A model generated the notes under the pieces. The model saw nothing but the letters and a program-made list of their open reading frames with translations. It had not been told where the DNA came from and made no database searches. DNA of 57,496 nt from NCBI GenBank assembly GCA_902520335.1, contig CABYNS010000006.1, positions 1-57,496 on the forward strand, given 5' to 3'. The stretch comes from an uncultured Pelagibacteraceae bacterium (GTDB taxonomy: Bacteria > Pseudomonadota > Alphaproteobacteria > Pelagibacterales > Pelagibacteraceae). Below, piece by piece: positions 33,879-42,112 of the stretch; within the stretch, counting starts at the first letter, position 1; every line of letters begins with the position of its first letter. Made by a program: the position numbers and the translations under genes.

Positions 33879-35348
33879 TTATGGTAAACAATCTAGATAA
33901 GTATCTAGATCCCATTGAGTTGTTGCTCCTAAAAATCTTTCCCATTCATCATTTTTATACCAATGAAAAACTTTATACATCTCATCAGGCATAGCTGATT
34001 TAATTACTTCATCTTCTGATAATCTTTCCAAAGCTTCTCCTAAACTTAAAGGAAGTTTTTTTACATCCTTACCAGCTTTTTGAGCTTCATAAATATTTCT
34101 AGATTCAGGATCAGCTGGTTTCATTTTATTACTTATTCCATGATCACAAGCTTTTAGTAAAGCTGCACCTAATAAATAAGGATTGTGCATAGAGTCTACT
34201 GATCTATATTCAAATCTTCCAGGAGCAGAAACTCTTAATCCACAAGTTCTGTTCTGGTATCCCCAGTCAGCATAAACAGGTGCCCAAAAACCTTGATCCC
34301 ATAATCTTCTATAAGAATTTACTGTTGAAGATCCTAACGCAGTTAAAGCTGGCAAGTGTTCCATTATACCAGCAATTGATTGTAAACCAATTTTACCTGG
34401 TAACTGCATATCTTTTGTATCAGGCATAAATGTATTAGTCCCACCTTCAACATAACCAAATACCTCTTCAACAGCCGGTAAATTTTTATGTCCAAGTTTG
34501 TTAGTTTTTACTTTTCCACCCTTCCATAAAGACATATTAGTATGACAACCACTAGCTGACACACCCATAAAAGGCTTAGTCATGAAACATGCAATTAAGT
34601 TATGTTCTCTTGCAACTTGTGCACAAATTTGTCTATAAGTTGATAATCTATCAGCATTTCTTAAAACATTATCATAAGTCCAATTTAACTCTAATTGACC
34701 TGGAGCATCTTCATGGTCACCTTGAATCATATCTAAACCCATAGCTTTTGAATACTCAATAACCTTCATAAAAACAGGTCTTAAAGATTCAAATTGATCA
34801 ATATGATAACAGAATGGTTTAGAAAAACCTTTTCCAGTAGGCGTCCCATCTTCGTTTTTTGTAAGCCACATCATTTCAGGCTCTGTTCCAACTCTTAACT
34901 CAAGTCCATGTTTCTTCTCAAATTCCTCCATGAAAATTCTTAAATTACCTCTACAGTCAGAAGTTAAATGTCCACCTGGATTTTGTCTTTCTTCTCTATT
35001 TCTAAAACATGTTACAAATACTCTTCCAACTCTTTTATCCCAAGGTAATTGGCAAAAAGTTTCAGGATCAGGAATACCAACTAGCTCCATAGCTTCTGGA
35101 CCGTATCCAATATAGTTATTATGACGATCTAAAAATAAGTTTGCTGTTGCTCCGTAAACTAATTGAAAACCTTTTTCTGCAGTTCTTTCCCAATGATCTG
35201 CTGGAATTCCTTTACCAACAACTCTACCTGTTACTGATATAAATTGATAATAAATATAAGTTATTCCTAACTCATTAATTTTTTCTCTAACTTTTTTTAC
35301 TAATTTGTCTCTTCCCGGTCGGTTAACATGTTTTTCAAGATCAGTCAT
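33879..35348 (-). CDS. gmaS: Gamma-glutamylmethylamide synthetase
   Basis: A 489-residue glutamine-synthetase-family ligase that joins methylamine to glutamate with ATP, the entry step of the N-methylglutamate pathway. Motifs: GTEPEMMWL with metal-binding Glu residues, QGDHEDAPGQLELNW, ASGCHTNMSLW with the catalytic-loop His, NSYRRLWDQGFWAPVYADWG and APGRFEYRSVDSMHNPYL. It is the first gene of a unit gmaS-mgsA-mgsB-mgsC, which is the main reason to prefer methylamine over ammonia or a polyamine as substrate. The ribosome site GAGGGGAAA stands right before the ATG, and a promoter-like TATAAT lies just upstream. Confidence 0.88.
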   Translation of the reverse strand: MTDLEKHVNRPGRDKLVKKVREKINELGITYIYYQFISVTGRVVGKGIPADHWERTAEKGFQLVYGATANLFLDRHNNYIGYGPEAMELVGIPDPETFCQLPWDKRVGRVFVTCFRNREERQNPGGHLTSDCRGNLRIFMEEFEKKHGLELRVGTEPEMMWLTKNEDGTPTGKGFSKPFCYHIDQFESLRPVFMKVIEYSKAMGLDMIQGDHEDAPGQLELNWTYDNVLRNADRLSTYRQICAQVAREHNLIACFMTKPFMGVSASGCHTNMSLWKGGKVKTNKLGHKNLPAVEEVFGYVEGGTNTFMPDTKDMQLPGKIGLQSIAGIMEHLPALTALGSSTVNSYRRLWDQGFWAPVYADWGYQNRTCGLRVSAPGRFEYRSVDSMHNPYLLGAALLKACDHGISNKMKPADPESRNIYEAQKAGKDVKKLPLSLGEALERLSEDEVIKSAMPDEMYKVFHWYKNDEWERFLGATTQWDLDTYLDCLP

Positions 35349-35362
35349 TTTCCCCTCAATGA

Positions 35363-35390
35363 ATTATATTTATTCAAACGTAGCTGAAAA
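35363..35390 (-). promoter_or_regulatory. Predicted gmaS operon promoter
   Basis: On the minus strand TTTTCA (35390-35385) is followed after 16 nt by a perfect TATAAT (35368-35363), ending 14 nt before the gmaS start and just upstream of its ribosome site. Transcription from here would read gmaS and mgsABC, separately from the upstream FAD-oxidoreductase gene. Motif match only. Confidence 0.45.
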
Positions 35391-35415
35391 TTTTATTTGT
35401 GTCTAGGCTTAGAGT

Positions 35416-36741
35416 TTAACTCCAAGGGAACGGACTGTTCGAAGTAGGGTGAAGTTCTCCCTTCTCGTAACGGTTGAATCTAAACGGTTTCAATAAATCA
35501 CTTTCAGTACCAAGAATTTCTTTTGCAACAAGCTCTCCAACACCAATCATTTTATATCCATGGTTAGCATCGGCAATCATATATACGTTTTCAAAAAATC
35601 TATCAAAGATTGGAAATGAGTCTGGTGTCATGCATCCAAGACCACCTGATGGACCTTTTCTATATAAATCAGATTTTCCTTCAAATCTTTTTTGGCAATG
35701 TGCTAAAGCAGAGCACCACATATCACTAAACGCATCAGTAGTTTGATACTCTGGAGACTCAATTCCATAAGGATCAACATTTACTTGATCAAAATGTTTT
35801 TTAACAATGTAAGGTGATGTTCCACCTTGAACTCCTAAACCATCAATATCAGGTTTATAATAAATTCCCCAAATTTTATCTGTAATTAATTTTTTTGTTT
35901 TGTCCGAATATAATGGTGCAGTCGAGTCAACATGAACTACTGGTGGCTGCTTACCATCATTTGTTTTTAAGAAATCTGGTTCAACACCAATAACACCCTC
36001 TTGAAGCATCCAATAAGTCCACATATCAGTTACATGCAATTTACCATCTTTACCTTTTATGTTTGCTGTTTTAGGTAATTCCAACATATTCCAAAAATCT
36101 CTAGCCCACGGTCCTGCTCCAATTACTACTTGTTCACAATCGATTGTGCCTTTGTCTGTTTCAACTCCTGTAACCGCTTTACTATTACTTCCTCTTTTAA
36201 ATCCTGTAACTTTCACACCTTTCATCACTTGAACACCATTAGAAGTAGATTTATTTTCTAAAGCTTTAATAGAGTCTTTATTAAATGCGTATCCACCCTT
36301 TTTTTCATGAAGAATTGAAGTTATACCTTGGGCTTGCCAGTCATCAAACATGCCCTTCATGTATTTCATGCAATCCTTTTCACCCTCTATAAAATCAGAT
36401 TCATATCCTATTGCTTTTTGTTGCTCATAAATACTCGCAACATCTTCATGCATAACCTCAGGTGATATTTGTAAATAACCAACTGGATTATATTTAAATG
36501 CTTTTGGATCACTTTCCCAAACAGAGACTGAGTGGGCCATCAATTCTCTCATTGCTGGTTGAAAATAATTATTTCTAACCACTCCACATGCAATTCCACT
36601 TGCTCCAGCAGCGGTATCTTTTTTCTCTAGAACTATAATGTCACCAGGATTTTTATATGTTTCAGATAATTTCCAAGCAGTACTTAAACCGTGGATACCT
36701 CCTCCGATTATTACTACTTTTGCTTTTGTCGGTAATGACAT
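35416..36741 (-). CDS. FAD-dependent amine oxidoreductase (DAO/sarcosine-oxidase family)
   Basis: A 441-residue flavoprotein of the D-amino-acid/sarcosine/dimethylglycine oxidase group. The FAD Rossmann motif VVIIGGGIHGLSTAW is at the N-terminus, with LEKKDTAAGASGIACGVVRNNYF supplying the flavin loop, and the C-terminal FAD segment CMTPDSFPIFDRF...IADANHGYKMIGVG is intact. ATG 36741 is preferred to TTG 36747. It lies between gmaS and a MarR-like gene/tdm, so it should act on a methylated amine or methylated amino acid. The dimethylamine step lacks a visible enzyme in this region, so dimethylamine, dimethylglycine or sarcosine are candidate substrates. The family is clear; the substrate is speculative. 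Confidence 0.75.
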   Translation of the reverse strand: MSLPTKAKVVIIGGGIHGLSTAWKLSETYKNPGDIIVLEKKDTAAGASGIACGVVRNNYFQPAMRELMAHSVSVWESDPKAFKYNPVGYLQISPEVMHEDVASIYEQQKAIGYESDFIEGEKDCMKYMKGMFDDWQAQGITSILHEKKGGYAFNKDSIKALENKSTSNGVQVMKGVKVTGFKRGSNSKAVTGVETDKGTIDCEQVVIGAGPWARDFWNMLELPKTANIKGKDGKLHVTDMWTYWMLQEGVIGVEPDFLKTNDGKQPPVVHVDSTAPLYSDKTKKLITDKIWGIYYKPDIDGLGVQGGTSPYIVKKHFDQVNVDPYGIESPEYQTTDAFSDMWCSALAHCQKRFEGKSDLYRKGPSGGLGCMTPDSFPIFDRFFENVYMIADANHGYKMIGVGELVAKEILGTESDLLKPFRFNRYEKGELHPTSNSPFPWS

Positions 36742-36821
36742 AATCAAACTTTATTTTTCGTGCGACTTAAATATATAGTTTTTTATATATATAAAAAATA
36801 TAAGTAAAACTTTTACAAATA

Positions 36822-37172
36822 TTAAAAATTGAGATGTTTTAGTGTTTCTATATAATTGTTGAACTCTTTAATAAAACTTTCACTTGGTTTAATGTGTTTT
36901 TTTCTTTGATCATTTGAGGTTTTTTCCAAGTAAAAAAAACCTTTTTCGCAGGCCTCATTAATCATTAAAGCAGACTTTGGACGTGAAGTTTTAAATAGTT
37001 TAGTCTTAAGTTCCTCAACAGTTAGATTTTCCTCATATTTGTACGCATGCATTACTAAAAGCATCATATGATAATGTGATGGAGATTTTCTAAAAAAGTA
37101 ATTACTAGACATGTGAGAAAGTTTCATTTGATCTTCCCAAAATTCCAATAAGTCTTTTGCTGTTTTTTGCAT
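36822..37172 (-). CDS. MarR-like winged-helix transcription regulator
   Basis: A 116-residue protein with a winged-helix layout. HYHMMLLVMHAYKYEENLTVEELKTKL and a probable recognition helix (~65-85, SRPKSALMINEACEKG) are followed by the wing signature SNDQRKKHIKPSESFIKEF, which resembles the DxR-containing wing of MarR proteins. It is slightly shorter than typical MarR members (~140) because the dimerisation helices are reduced. Its start overlaps the tdm stop (TAATG), so it is made together with TMAO demethylase. It may control the methylated-amine genes around it. Operators are not identified; DNA binding and ligand are inferred. Confidence 0.68.
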   Translation of the reverse strand: MQKTAKDLLEFWEDQMKLSHMSSNYFFRKSPSHYHMMLLVMHAYKYEENLTVEELKTKLFKTSRPKSALMINEACEKGFFYLEKTSNDQRKKHIKPSESFIKEFNNYIETLKHLNF

Positions 37173-39511
37173 TAAGATCTAACTCTTGTTTTTTTCGGAT
37201 CGAAATGTGGAAAACCAACGACTTTTGCAGTAATTCTTTTTTGATGACCATCTATTTTACCAACCTCAACCTCAGTTCCCTCACTTGAGTGTTGTGTATC
37301 GATTCTACATAAAGCTATATTTTTATTTAAAGTTGTGGATAAACAACCACTAGTTATCACACCTACTTGAGATCTTCCAACGTGTACGCAATCGCCATGT
37401 CCAGCTGCCTCTTTTCCAATTAGTTCTAAACCCACAAGTTTTTTTTGAGGATTTGCTTTTCTTTCTTTTAAAACTTCTTTACCAATAAAATCTTCCTCTT
37501 TAGTTTTTAATGGAACAGCAAAGCCTATTCCAGCTTCAAAAGGATCTTGTTGACCATCAAATTCATTTCCAAATAAAATTAAACCAGCTTCAATCCTAAG
37601 TTTATCTAAGGCTGCAAATCCAGCAGGTATTAAACCTTCATTTTTTCCAGCTTCCATAAGTTTATCCCAAACATCAGAGGCATGTTTTGGATGGCACCAT
37701 ACTTCATAACCAAGTTCACCAGTATACCCAGTTCTTGAAACAATTAATGGAATACCCTGAAGGGTCTCAACTCTACAAATAGTAAATCTGAACCATTCTA
37801 ATTCTTCGATAGTTGGCTGTGTTGGTGGAGTAAAAATCAGTTTTTTTAATATTTCTCTACTCTTTGGACCTTGTATTGAAACGTTACTAATTTGATCTGT
37901 TGAATTTTTTACGTTGACCTTAAAGTTTTTCTTTTTAGCTATTTCTTTTAGCCACTCACCAGCATATTCATCTCCACAAATCCATCTAAAACCAGTTTCA
38001 CTTAGTCTCAATAATGTCCCATCATCAAACATCATTCCATTTTCATAACACATCGCAGAATAAACAACCTGACCAACAGCAAGTTTTTTTATATTTCTTG
38101 TAAGTGTATAGTTCATTAATTCCTCAGCATCAGGACCTATAATTTCAAATTTCCTTAAAGCAGATAAGTCAATTAAGACAGCCTTTTCTCTACAAGCGTT
38201 GTACTCTTCAACAACTCCGTGTTTAGTATAATCATTAGGTAGCCAAAAACCTCTGGCATCGATAAAATTTCTTGTAAGCTTTGATGTCTTTTCGTAAAAG
38301 CCAGAGTTTCTAGTAAGTTTTTTTTCAGAGTCTGTTTTCATTCTAAAAGCAAATGATTTAGAAAATTCTTTTTTTTTATCATAAGTTCTAACAAAAATAT
38401 CAGTTGGATTCCACGAATTGCATGCATCTATATCACTAGGACAAGCTGTTGTCCCAATAGTTAAATCTTTTAAAGCCCTAAACATTACATAATCTCCAGG
38501 TCTTGCATATGACTCATCTGAAATGACTGAGTTTAACCCTGTAGCCGAAGTATTAAAAAACAAATTGATAGCTTGCCAACCCTTTTGTTTTTGGACTCCA
38601 TACTTAGCCATAGCATTGTTTAAGTTATCAGAACAATTGGCATGACCGAAATAACCAGCATCTTCATAATATTTTGAAGTACAAGCAAGATTAAATGTAT
38701 CATGTTTACCTACAGTATCTCTTATAACCTCAACCAAGGGCTCATGATCAGTGTCATAAAACTTTGAAAATAAACCTGGGCCAGGAAAAGTATTTCCCAT
38801 AAAAGTCCGAGTAGTTTGCCAATCAAGACCTTTTTCAATTTTCTTATCAAGTTTTTTAGTATCGAATGCCACAAAATCAGAACACTGTCTTCCAGCCGGA
38901 CTTATCACTTGAATAAAATCTCCCTCCTTAACCTCAAATGAAATAGCGGTTTGTCTTTCTATATTTTCCTCATGTCTAGGCTCATAAATAGGATCAGGAA
39001 TTATTGATAATTCTTTGTCATTAACTATTTTATCTCTTTTAATAAATAACGTTAATTCGCTTGATGGATTTTGTTCAGATACCAACATATCATTTTGTGG
39101 AGCTGCGAAAATAACATAGCATTTATCTTTAGATTTTATTTTTATTTTTTCGCCACTTGGAGTTTGCTCATCAAACAGAATCGATGATTTAGATTTATTG
39201 ATATCTAAGTTTCTTTTTTTTAATTGAAGGTTTGTAATTAAAGAACTTTCATCTTTGCTCTTAAGCAATTCTTTTATAAAACTTTTTTTGCAATTTTCTT
39301 TTTGATTTAAAATCCCAAGTTCAGATTTTCCATCTTTATCAAAACAAATAATTTCACAAATCTGATTTCCTTCCTCATTTATAATTTCTATCTCATCATC
39401 AGGAAATATCTGTAATCCAGTAAGACCTCCAGCGTTGACAACATGTCTTTCAACTCCAGGTGGTAAAACGTTAAGACCAGGTTCTTTGATATCTAAAGTA
39501 GTTTGCGACAT
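37172..39511 (-). CDS. tdm: Trimethylamine N-oxide demethylase (DUF1989-GcvT fusion)
   Basis: A 779-residue two-domain protein with the architecture of TMAO demethylase, which splits TMAO into dimethylamine and formaldehyde. The N-terminal DUF1989 region (~10-375) holds Cys277 (ACTSKYY), Cys293 (NCSDN) and Cys357 (ACPSD), a three-cysteine set suited to Zn binding. The C-terminal half (~425-775) is a GcvT-like tetrahydrofolate-binding domain with CYENGMMFDDGTLLRL and SRTGYTGELGYEVW, which can pass the C1 unit to folate. It is divergent from the TMAO-binding protein gene tmoX with 100 bp between starts, and overlaps the MarR-like gene. Gene context and architecture make the call strong; activity is inferred. 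Confidence 0.88.
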   Translation of the reverse strand: MSQTTLDIKEPGLNVLPPGVERHVVNAGGLTGLQIFPDDEIEIINEEGNQICEIICFDKDGKSELGILNQKENCKKSFIKELLKSKDESSLITNLQLKKRNLDINKSKSSILFDEQTPSGEKIKIKSKDKCYVIFAAPQNDMLVSEQNPSSELTLFIKRDKIVNDKELSIIPDPIYEPRHEENIERQTAISFEVKEGDFIQVISPAGRQCSDFVAFDTKKLDKKIEKGLDWQTTRTFMGNTFPGPGLFSKFYDTDHEPLVEVIRDTVGKHDTFNLACTSKYYEDAGYFGHANCSDNLNNAMAKYGVQKQKGWQAINLFFNTSATGLNSVISDESYARPGDYVMFRALKDLTIGTTACPSDIDACNSWNPTDIFVRTYDKKKEFSKSFAFRMKTDSEKKLTRNSGFYEKTSKLTRNFIDARGFWLPNDYTKHGVVEEYNACREKAVLIDLSALRKFEIIGPDAEELMNYTLTRNIKKLAVGQVVYSAMCYENGMMFDDGTLLRLSETGFRWICGDEYAGEWLKEIAKKKNFKVNVKNSTDQISNVSIQGPKSREILKKLIFTPPTQPTIEELEWFRFTICRVETLQGIPLIVSRTGYTGELGYEVWCHPKHASDVWDKLMEAGKNEGLIPAGFAALDKLRIEAGLILFGNEFDGQQDPFEAGIGFAVPLKTKEEDFIGKEVLKERKANPQKKLVGLELIGKEAAGHGDCVHVGRSQVGVITSGCLSTTLNKNIALCRIDTQHSSEGTEVEVGKIDGHQKRITAKVVGFPHFDPKKTRVRS

Positions 39512-39551
39512 TTTTATAAATTTTTTTACATATTATATTTAAATCTTCTAG

Positions 39552-39580
39552 TTGACTATCATTTTACTTAGGCACATACT
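39552..39580 (+). promoter_or_regulatory. Predicted tmoX promoter in the tdm-tmoX divergent region
   Basis: TTGACT (39552-39557) and CATACT (39575-39580) have a 17-nt spacer and lie about 30 nt before tmoX, which has a good AAGGGG ribosome site. On the opposite strand a perfect TATAAT (39537-39532) could serve tdm. Divergent transcription would allow one regulator to control both TMAO uptake and demethylation. Pattern match only. Confidence 0.45.
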
Positions 39581-39611
39581 AATGGCACTTAATATTAAGA
39601 AAGGGGAATAA

Positions 39612-40556
39612 ATGCGAAAAATAATATCGTTAATTTCTGCAGTTATAATCTCAGCAGTAAGTTTTGCTAGTTTATCAAATGCAGATAGCAAAAAGCCCAT
39701 CGTTATCCCAACTCATAACTGGTCAAGTCAAATTGTAATGGCTTACGTTATTGGTGGAATAATGGAAGATATGGGAAACAATGTTAAATATGTTAATGCT
39801 GACTCACAAGCAGTTTACGAGTCAATAAGAATTGGTGACGTAACTCTATCTCATGAAGTATGGGAATCAGCTTTTGGTAAATCATTTACAACAGCTTTAG
39901 ATAAAGGTGGTTTACTTGACTGGGGTGACCATGAAGCTAGAACTCTAGAGGATATGGGGTATCCTAACTGGGTTGCTGAAAAAGGTTTATGCCCAGGATT
40001 ACCAGACTGGACTGCTTTGAAAAACCCAGACTGTGCTAAAAACTTTACAACACCTGACTCTCCGAATGGAAAAGGAAGAATGTTAGAAGGTCCACAAACT
40101 TGGCACGGTGACTTAATCCCTCAAAGGGTTGACGCTTTAGGTCTAGGAGATCTTTGGTGGGTTAAATTTGCTGGAAGTGCGGACGCACTTTGGGCAGAGT
40201 TAGCAGCAGCTGAAAAAGAAGGAAGAGGAACAATTATCTTTAACTGGACACCAAACTTTACTGATGGTGCTGGTTTTACATTTATCGACTTTCCTCCGTA
40301 TACTGCAGGTTGCAGACCTGAAGATGGTGGAGATGGAAAATGTGGTTCGCCAGATGGTTATTTGAAGAAAGCAGTTAATGCTGACTTTCCAAAAACTCAT
40401 CCAGACGCAGCAGCTATGTTTAAAAAACTTTCTTTCACAACAAGTCAAATTGGTGCAATGGCAGCTTTAGTTGACGTTGACAAAATGACTCACGAAGATG
40501 CTGCAAAAGCATGGTTAAAAAAGAACAAGAAAGTTTGGAAAGCTTTTACTAAATAA
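39612..40556 (+). CDS. tmoX: TMAO/quaternary-amine-binding periplasmic protein
   Basis: A 314-residue binding protein with a signal peptide (1-24, ending SLSNA). The mature part has the OpuAC-type (type II) fold and starts PIVIPTHNWSSQIVMAYVIGG, with several Trp residues (for example TWHGDLIPQR, DLWWVKF and IIFNWTPNF) that can form the aromatic cage for a trimethylated nitrogen. It is divergent from tdm and on the strand of the tmoV/tmoW transporter genes, which points to TMAO as ligand. Glycine betaine or choline cannot be excluded. A strong ribosome site precedes it and a strong terminator follows it, as expected for a highly expressed binding protein. Confidence 0.85.
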   Translation: MRKIISLISAVIISAVSFASLSNADSKKPIVIPTHNWSSQIVMAYVIGGIMEDMGNNVKYVNADSQAVYESIRIGDVTLSHEVWESAFGKSFTTALDKGGLLDWGDHEARTLEDMGYPNWVAEKGLCPGLPDWTALKNPDCAKNFTTPDSPNGKGRMLEGPQTWHGDLIPQRVDALGLGDLWWVKFAGSADALWAELAAAEKEGRGTIIFNWTPNFTDGAGFTFIDFPPYTAGCRPEDGGDGKCGSPDGYLKKAVNADFPKTHPDAAAMFKKLSFTTSQIGAMAALVDVDKMTHEDAAKAWLKKNKKVWKAFTK

Positions 40557-40579
40557 GGTTAAAAGCTATTAAATCTTTA

Positions 40580-40615
40580 AATCTCTCCCAACGTTGTTGG
40601 GGGAGATTTTTTTTT
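40580..40615 (+). terminator. Strong intrinsic terminator after tmoX
   Basis: A 13-bp stem with one G-U pair (40580-40592 with 40596-40608, arms AATCTCTCCCAAC and GTTGGGGGAGATT) with a 3-nt loop, followed by seven T. It ends tmoX transcription 24 nt past the stop, so the downstream permease and ATPase genes need another promoter or read-through. Confidence 0.92.
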
Positions 40616-40624
40616 AAAATTAAA

Positions 40625-41086
40625 ATGATTAAATATTTTTTTATTATACTAACAAGTTTATTTATCTATAACCAAACTTCAGCAAAAGACGTTAGCATAA
40701 ATGAAAATATAGATCTCCAATTTGTCTGTGATTTAGAAAAAAAGATAATTAAAAATTCTGAATATAATTATCAAACTTTTTTAGCCAAAGATTTAAATGA
40801 GAAGGGTTTAGATGAATTCAAAATTTTATCAAAAAAACCAGAAACACTTTTGATTAAGGGATTATCATCATTTCTTTCAGATCCAGCAAAGCTTAATGTT
40901 AAAGTGGTCAATAAAGACGTAGTTTTATTTAAATCAATAGATCAAAAAAAAAATTATTCTGAGTCTGGAATTATTACAAGGAAAACTGGTGAATTAATTC
41001 ATGAAATAACGAAAAATATAACAAGCGAAAATTCTGAAAAATATATTTCTTTTTATTCATGCAATAAAGATGACAAAAAAGTATAA
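40625..41086 (+). CDS. Exported protein of unknown function (153 aa)
   Basis: I do not recognise this protein. It begins with a signal peptide (1-20, MIKYFFIILTSLFIYNQTSA, cleavage after SA). The mature part is a lysine-rich ~130-residue domain with one cysteine near the start (FVCDLEKK) and another near the end (FYSCNKD), which could form a disulphide. No family motif is visible. It starts 10 nt after the tmoX terminator and precedes a MORN-repeat protein gene. Its place inside the TMAO transporter locus may be accidental. Confidence 0.6.
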   Translation: MIKYFFIILTSLFIYNQTSAKDVSINENIDLQFVCDLEKKIIKNSEYNYQTFLAKDLNEKGLDEFKILSKKPETLLIKGLSSFLSDPAKLNVKVVNKDVVLFKSIDQKKNYSESGIITRKTGELIHEITKNITSENSEKYISFYSCNKDDKKV

Positions 41087-41119
41087 TTTTTTTTTATTAA
41101 TTTTGTGTAAAATATTATA

Positions 41120-41497
41120 ATGAAAAAATACCTCTTAGCAATAATTTTAAGTTTATTTATCAGTTCAGTTGCAATAGCGAGAAGCACAGGATGCAAAGAA
41201 GGAAATTGCGAAAACGGTTTTGGTAAGTGGGTTTACACAGACAAAACTACTTATGAAGGTGAGTGGGTAGACACAAAAAAAAACGGTCAAGGGACTGAAA
41301 CTTGGCCTAATGGATACATCTATAAAGGAGAATTTAAGAATAGTGAATGGAGCGGGGTAGGTGTTTTAACATTTCCAGATGGCTCAACTTATGAAGGTGA
41401 ATGGGCAAAAGGATTTATGAATGGCAAAGGCACTTTTACTTCATCGGATGGAACTCAAAAATCTGGCTTATGGAAAAATGGAAAGTTACAAGAGTAA
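41120..41497 (+). CDS. Exported MORN-repeat protein (125 aa)
   Basis: A 125-residue protein with a signal peptide (1-20, ending SVAIA) and about four MORN-type repeats of ~22 residues: TYEGEWVDTKKNGQGTETW, YKGEFKNSEWSGVGVLTF, TYEGEWAKGFMNGKGTFT and a shorter last copy. MORN repeats form beta-hairpin rods that bind lipid or proteins at membranes. The N-terminal STGCKEGNCENGFGKW has a cysteine pair. The stop is followed at once by the next gene's ATG, so the two are co-translated. The repeat call is safe; the role is unknown. Confidence 0.8.
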   Translation: MKKYLLAIILSLFISSVAIARSTGCKEGNCENGFGKWVYTDKTTYEGEWVDTKKNGQGTETWPNGYIYKGEFKNSEWSGVGVLTFPDGSTYEGEWAKGFMNGKGTFTSSDGTQKSGLWKNGKLQE

Positions 41498-42049
41498 ATG
41501 TCAAAAGAAAATTTTTTAAATAGAATAAAATATTTACCCGAGACCACAAAACAGTTTGGTGGCTTGGTATTAATAATTCTCACAATATCCCTATCTTTTT
41601 TTGTTCTTAACATAATGTTTGGTGGTGGTGATGAACTTGTTAGAAAGATGAAATTAGAAGAGGAAAGAATTGCTCAAGAAAAGAAATTAAGTGAATTAAT
41701 TTCTAAATTGCCCTCAGGGATATTAGTAACCTTTGATGGCACAGATCATTTTAAGCTAACGGAGGAAGTTTATGAGCAAGTTTGTAAAGCTACAAAATTA
41801 ATTCCACAACGTGCAATAATGGGGGCAAACTTTCTAAATTTCAGAGCGCATGAAATTTACACCATTAATGGTAACAAAATAGATGAAACATTTGTTAAGT
41901 GGGATGATGAGAAAAATAAGTGTTTTGCAGGCTTTACAGTAAGTGGAAATAATGTTGGGGTAGACGAGTCAATAACTGTCAGTGGTGAAGCATTAAGTTT
42001 TTTAAGCACCGGAATTGATACTAGAGTTTATTATATTAAAAATTTTTAA
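41498..42049 (+). CDS. Membrane-anchored protein of unknown function (183 aa)
   Basis: An unnamed 183-residue protein with one membrane helix (~22-42, GLVLIILTISLSFFVLNIMF). A short coiled-coil-like stretch (~48-66, VRKMKLEEERIAQEKKLSEL) precedes a soluble domain of ~115 residues containing two cysteines (EQVCKATK and KCFAGFTV). The topology suggests the soluble domain faces the periplasm. It begins at the base after the MORN gene's stop, so these two likely act together. tmoV begins 63 nt downstream. Confidence 0.6.
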   Translation: MSKENFLNRIKYLPETTKQFGGLVLIILTISLSFFVLNIMFGGGDELVRKMKLEEERIAQEKKLSELISKLPSGILVTFDGTDHFKLTEEVYEQVCKATKLIPQRAIMGANFLNFRAHEIYTINGNKIDETFVKWDDEKNKCFAGFTVSGNNVGVDESITVSGEALSFLSTGIDTRVYYIKNF

Positions 42050-42112
42050 GGGGAAAGTAACAATTTTATAGATTTAATTTTGTCCTAATTTCATATAACT
42101 TAATTGAAATTT

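Noticed and set aside
42104..42112. TTG start adding three residues to the TMAO ATPase
   Set aside because: The ATG at 42113 gives the usual start MSEPVIK and needs no rare initiation codon.
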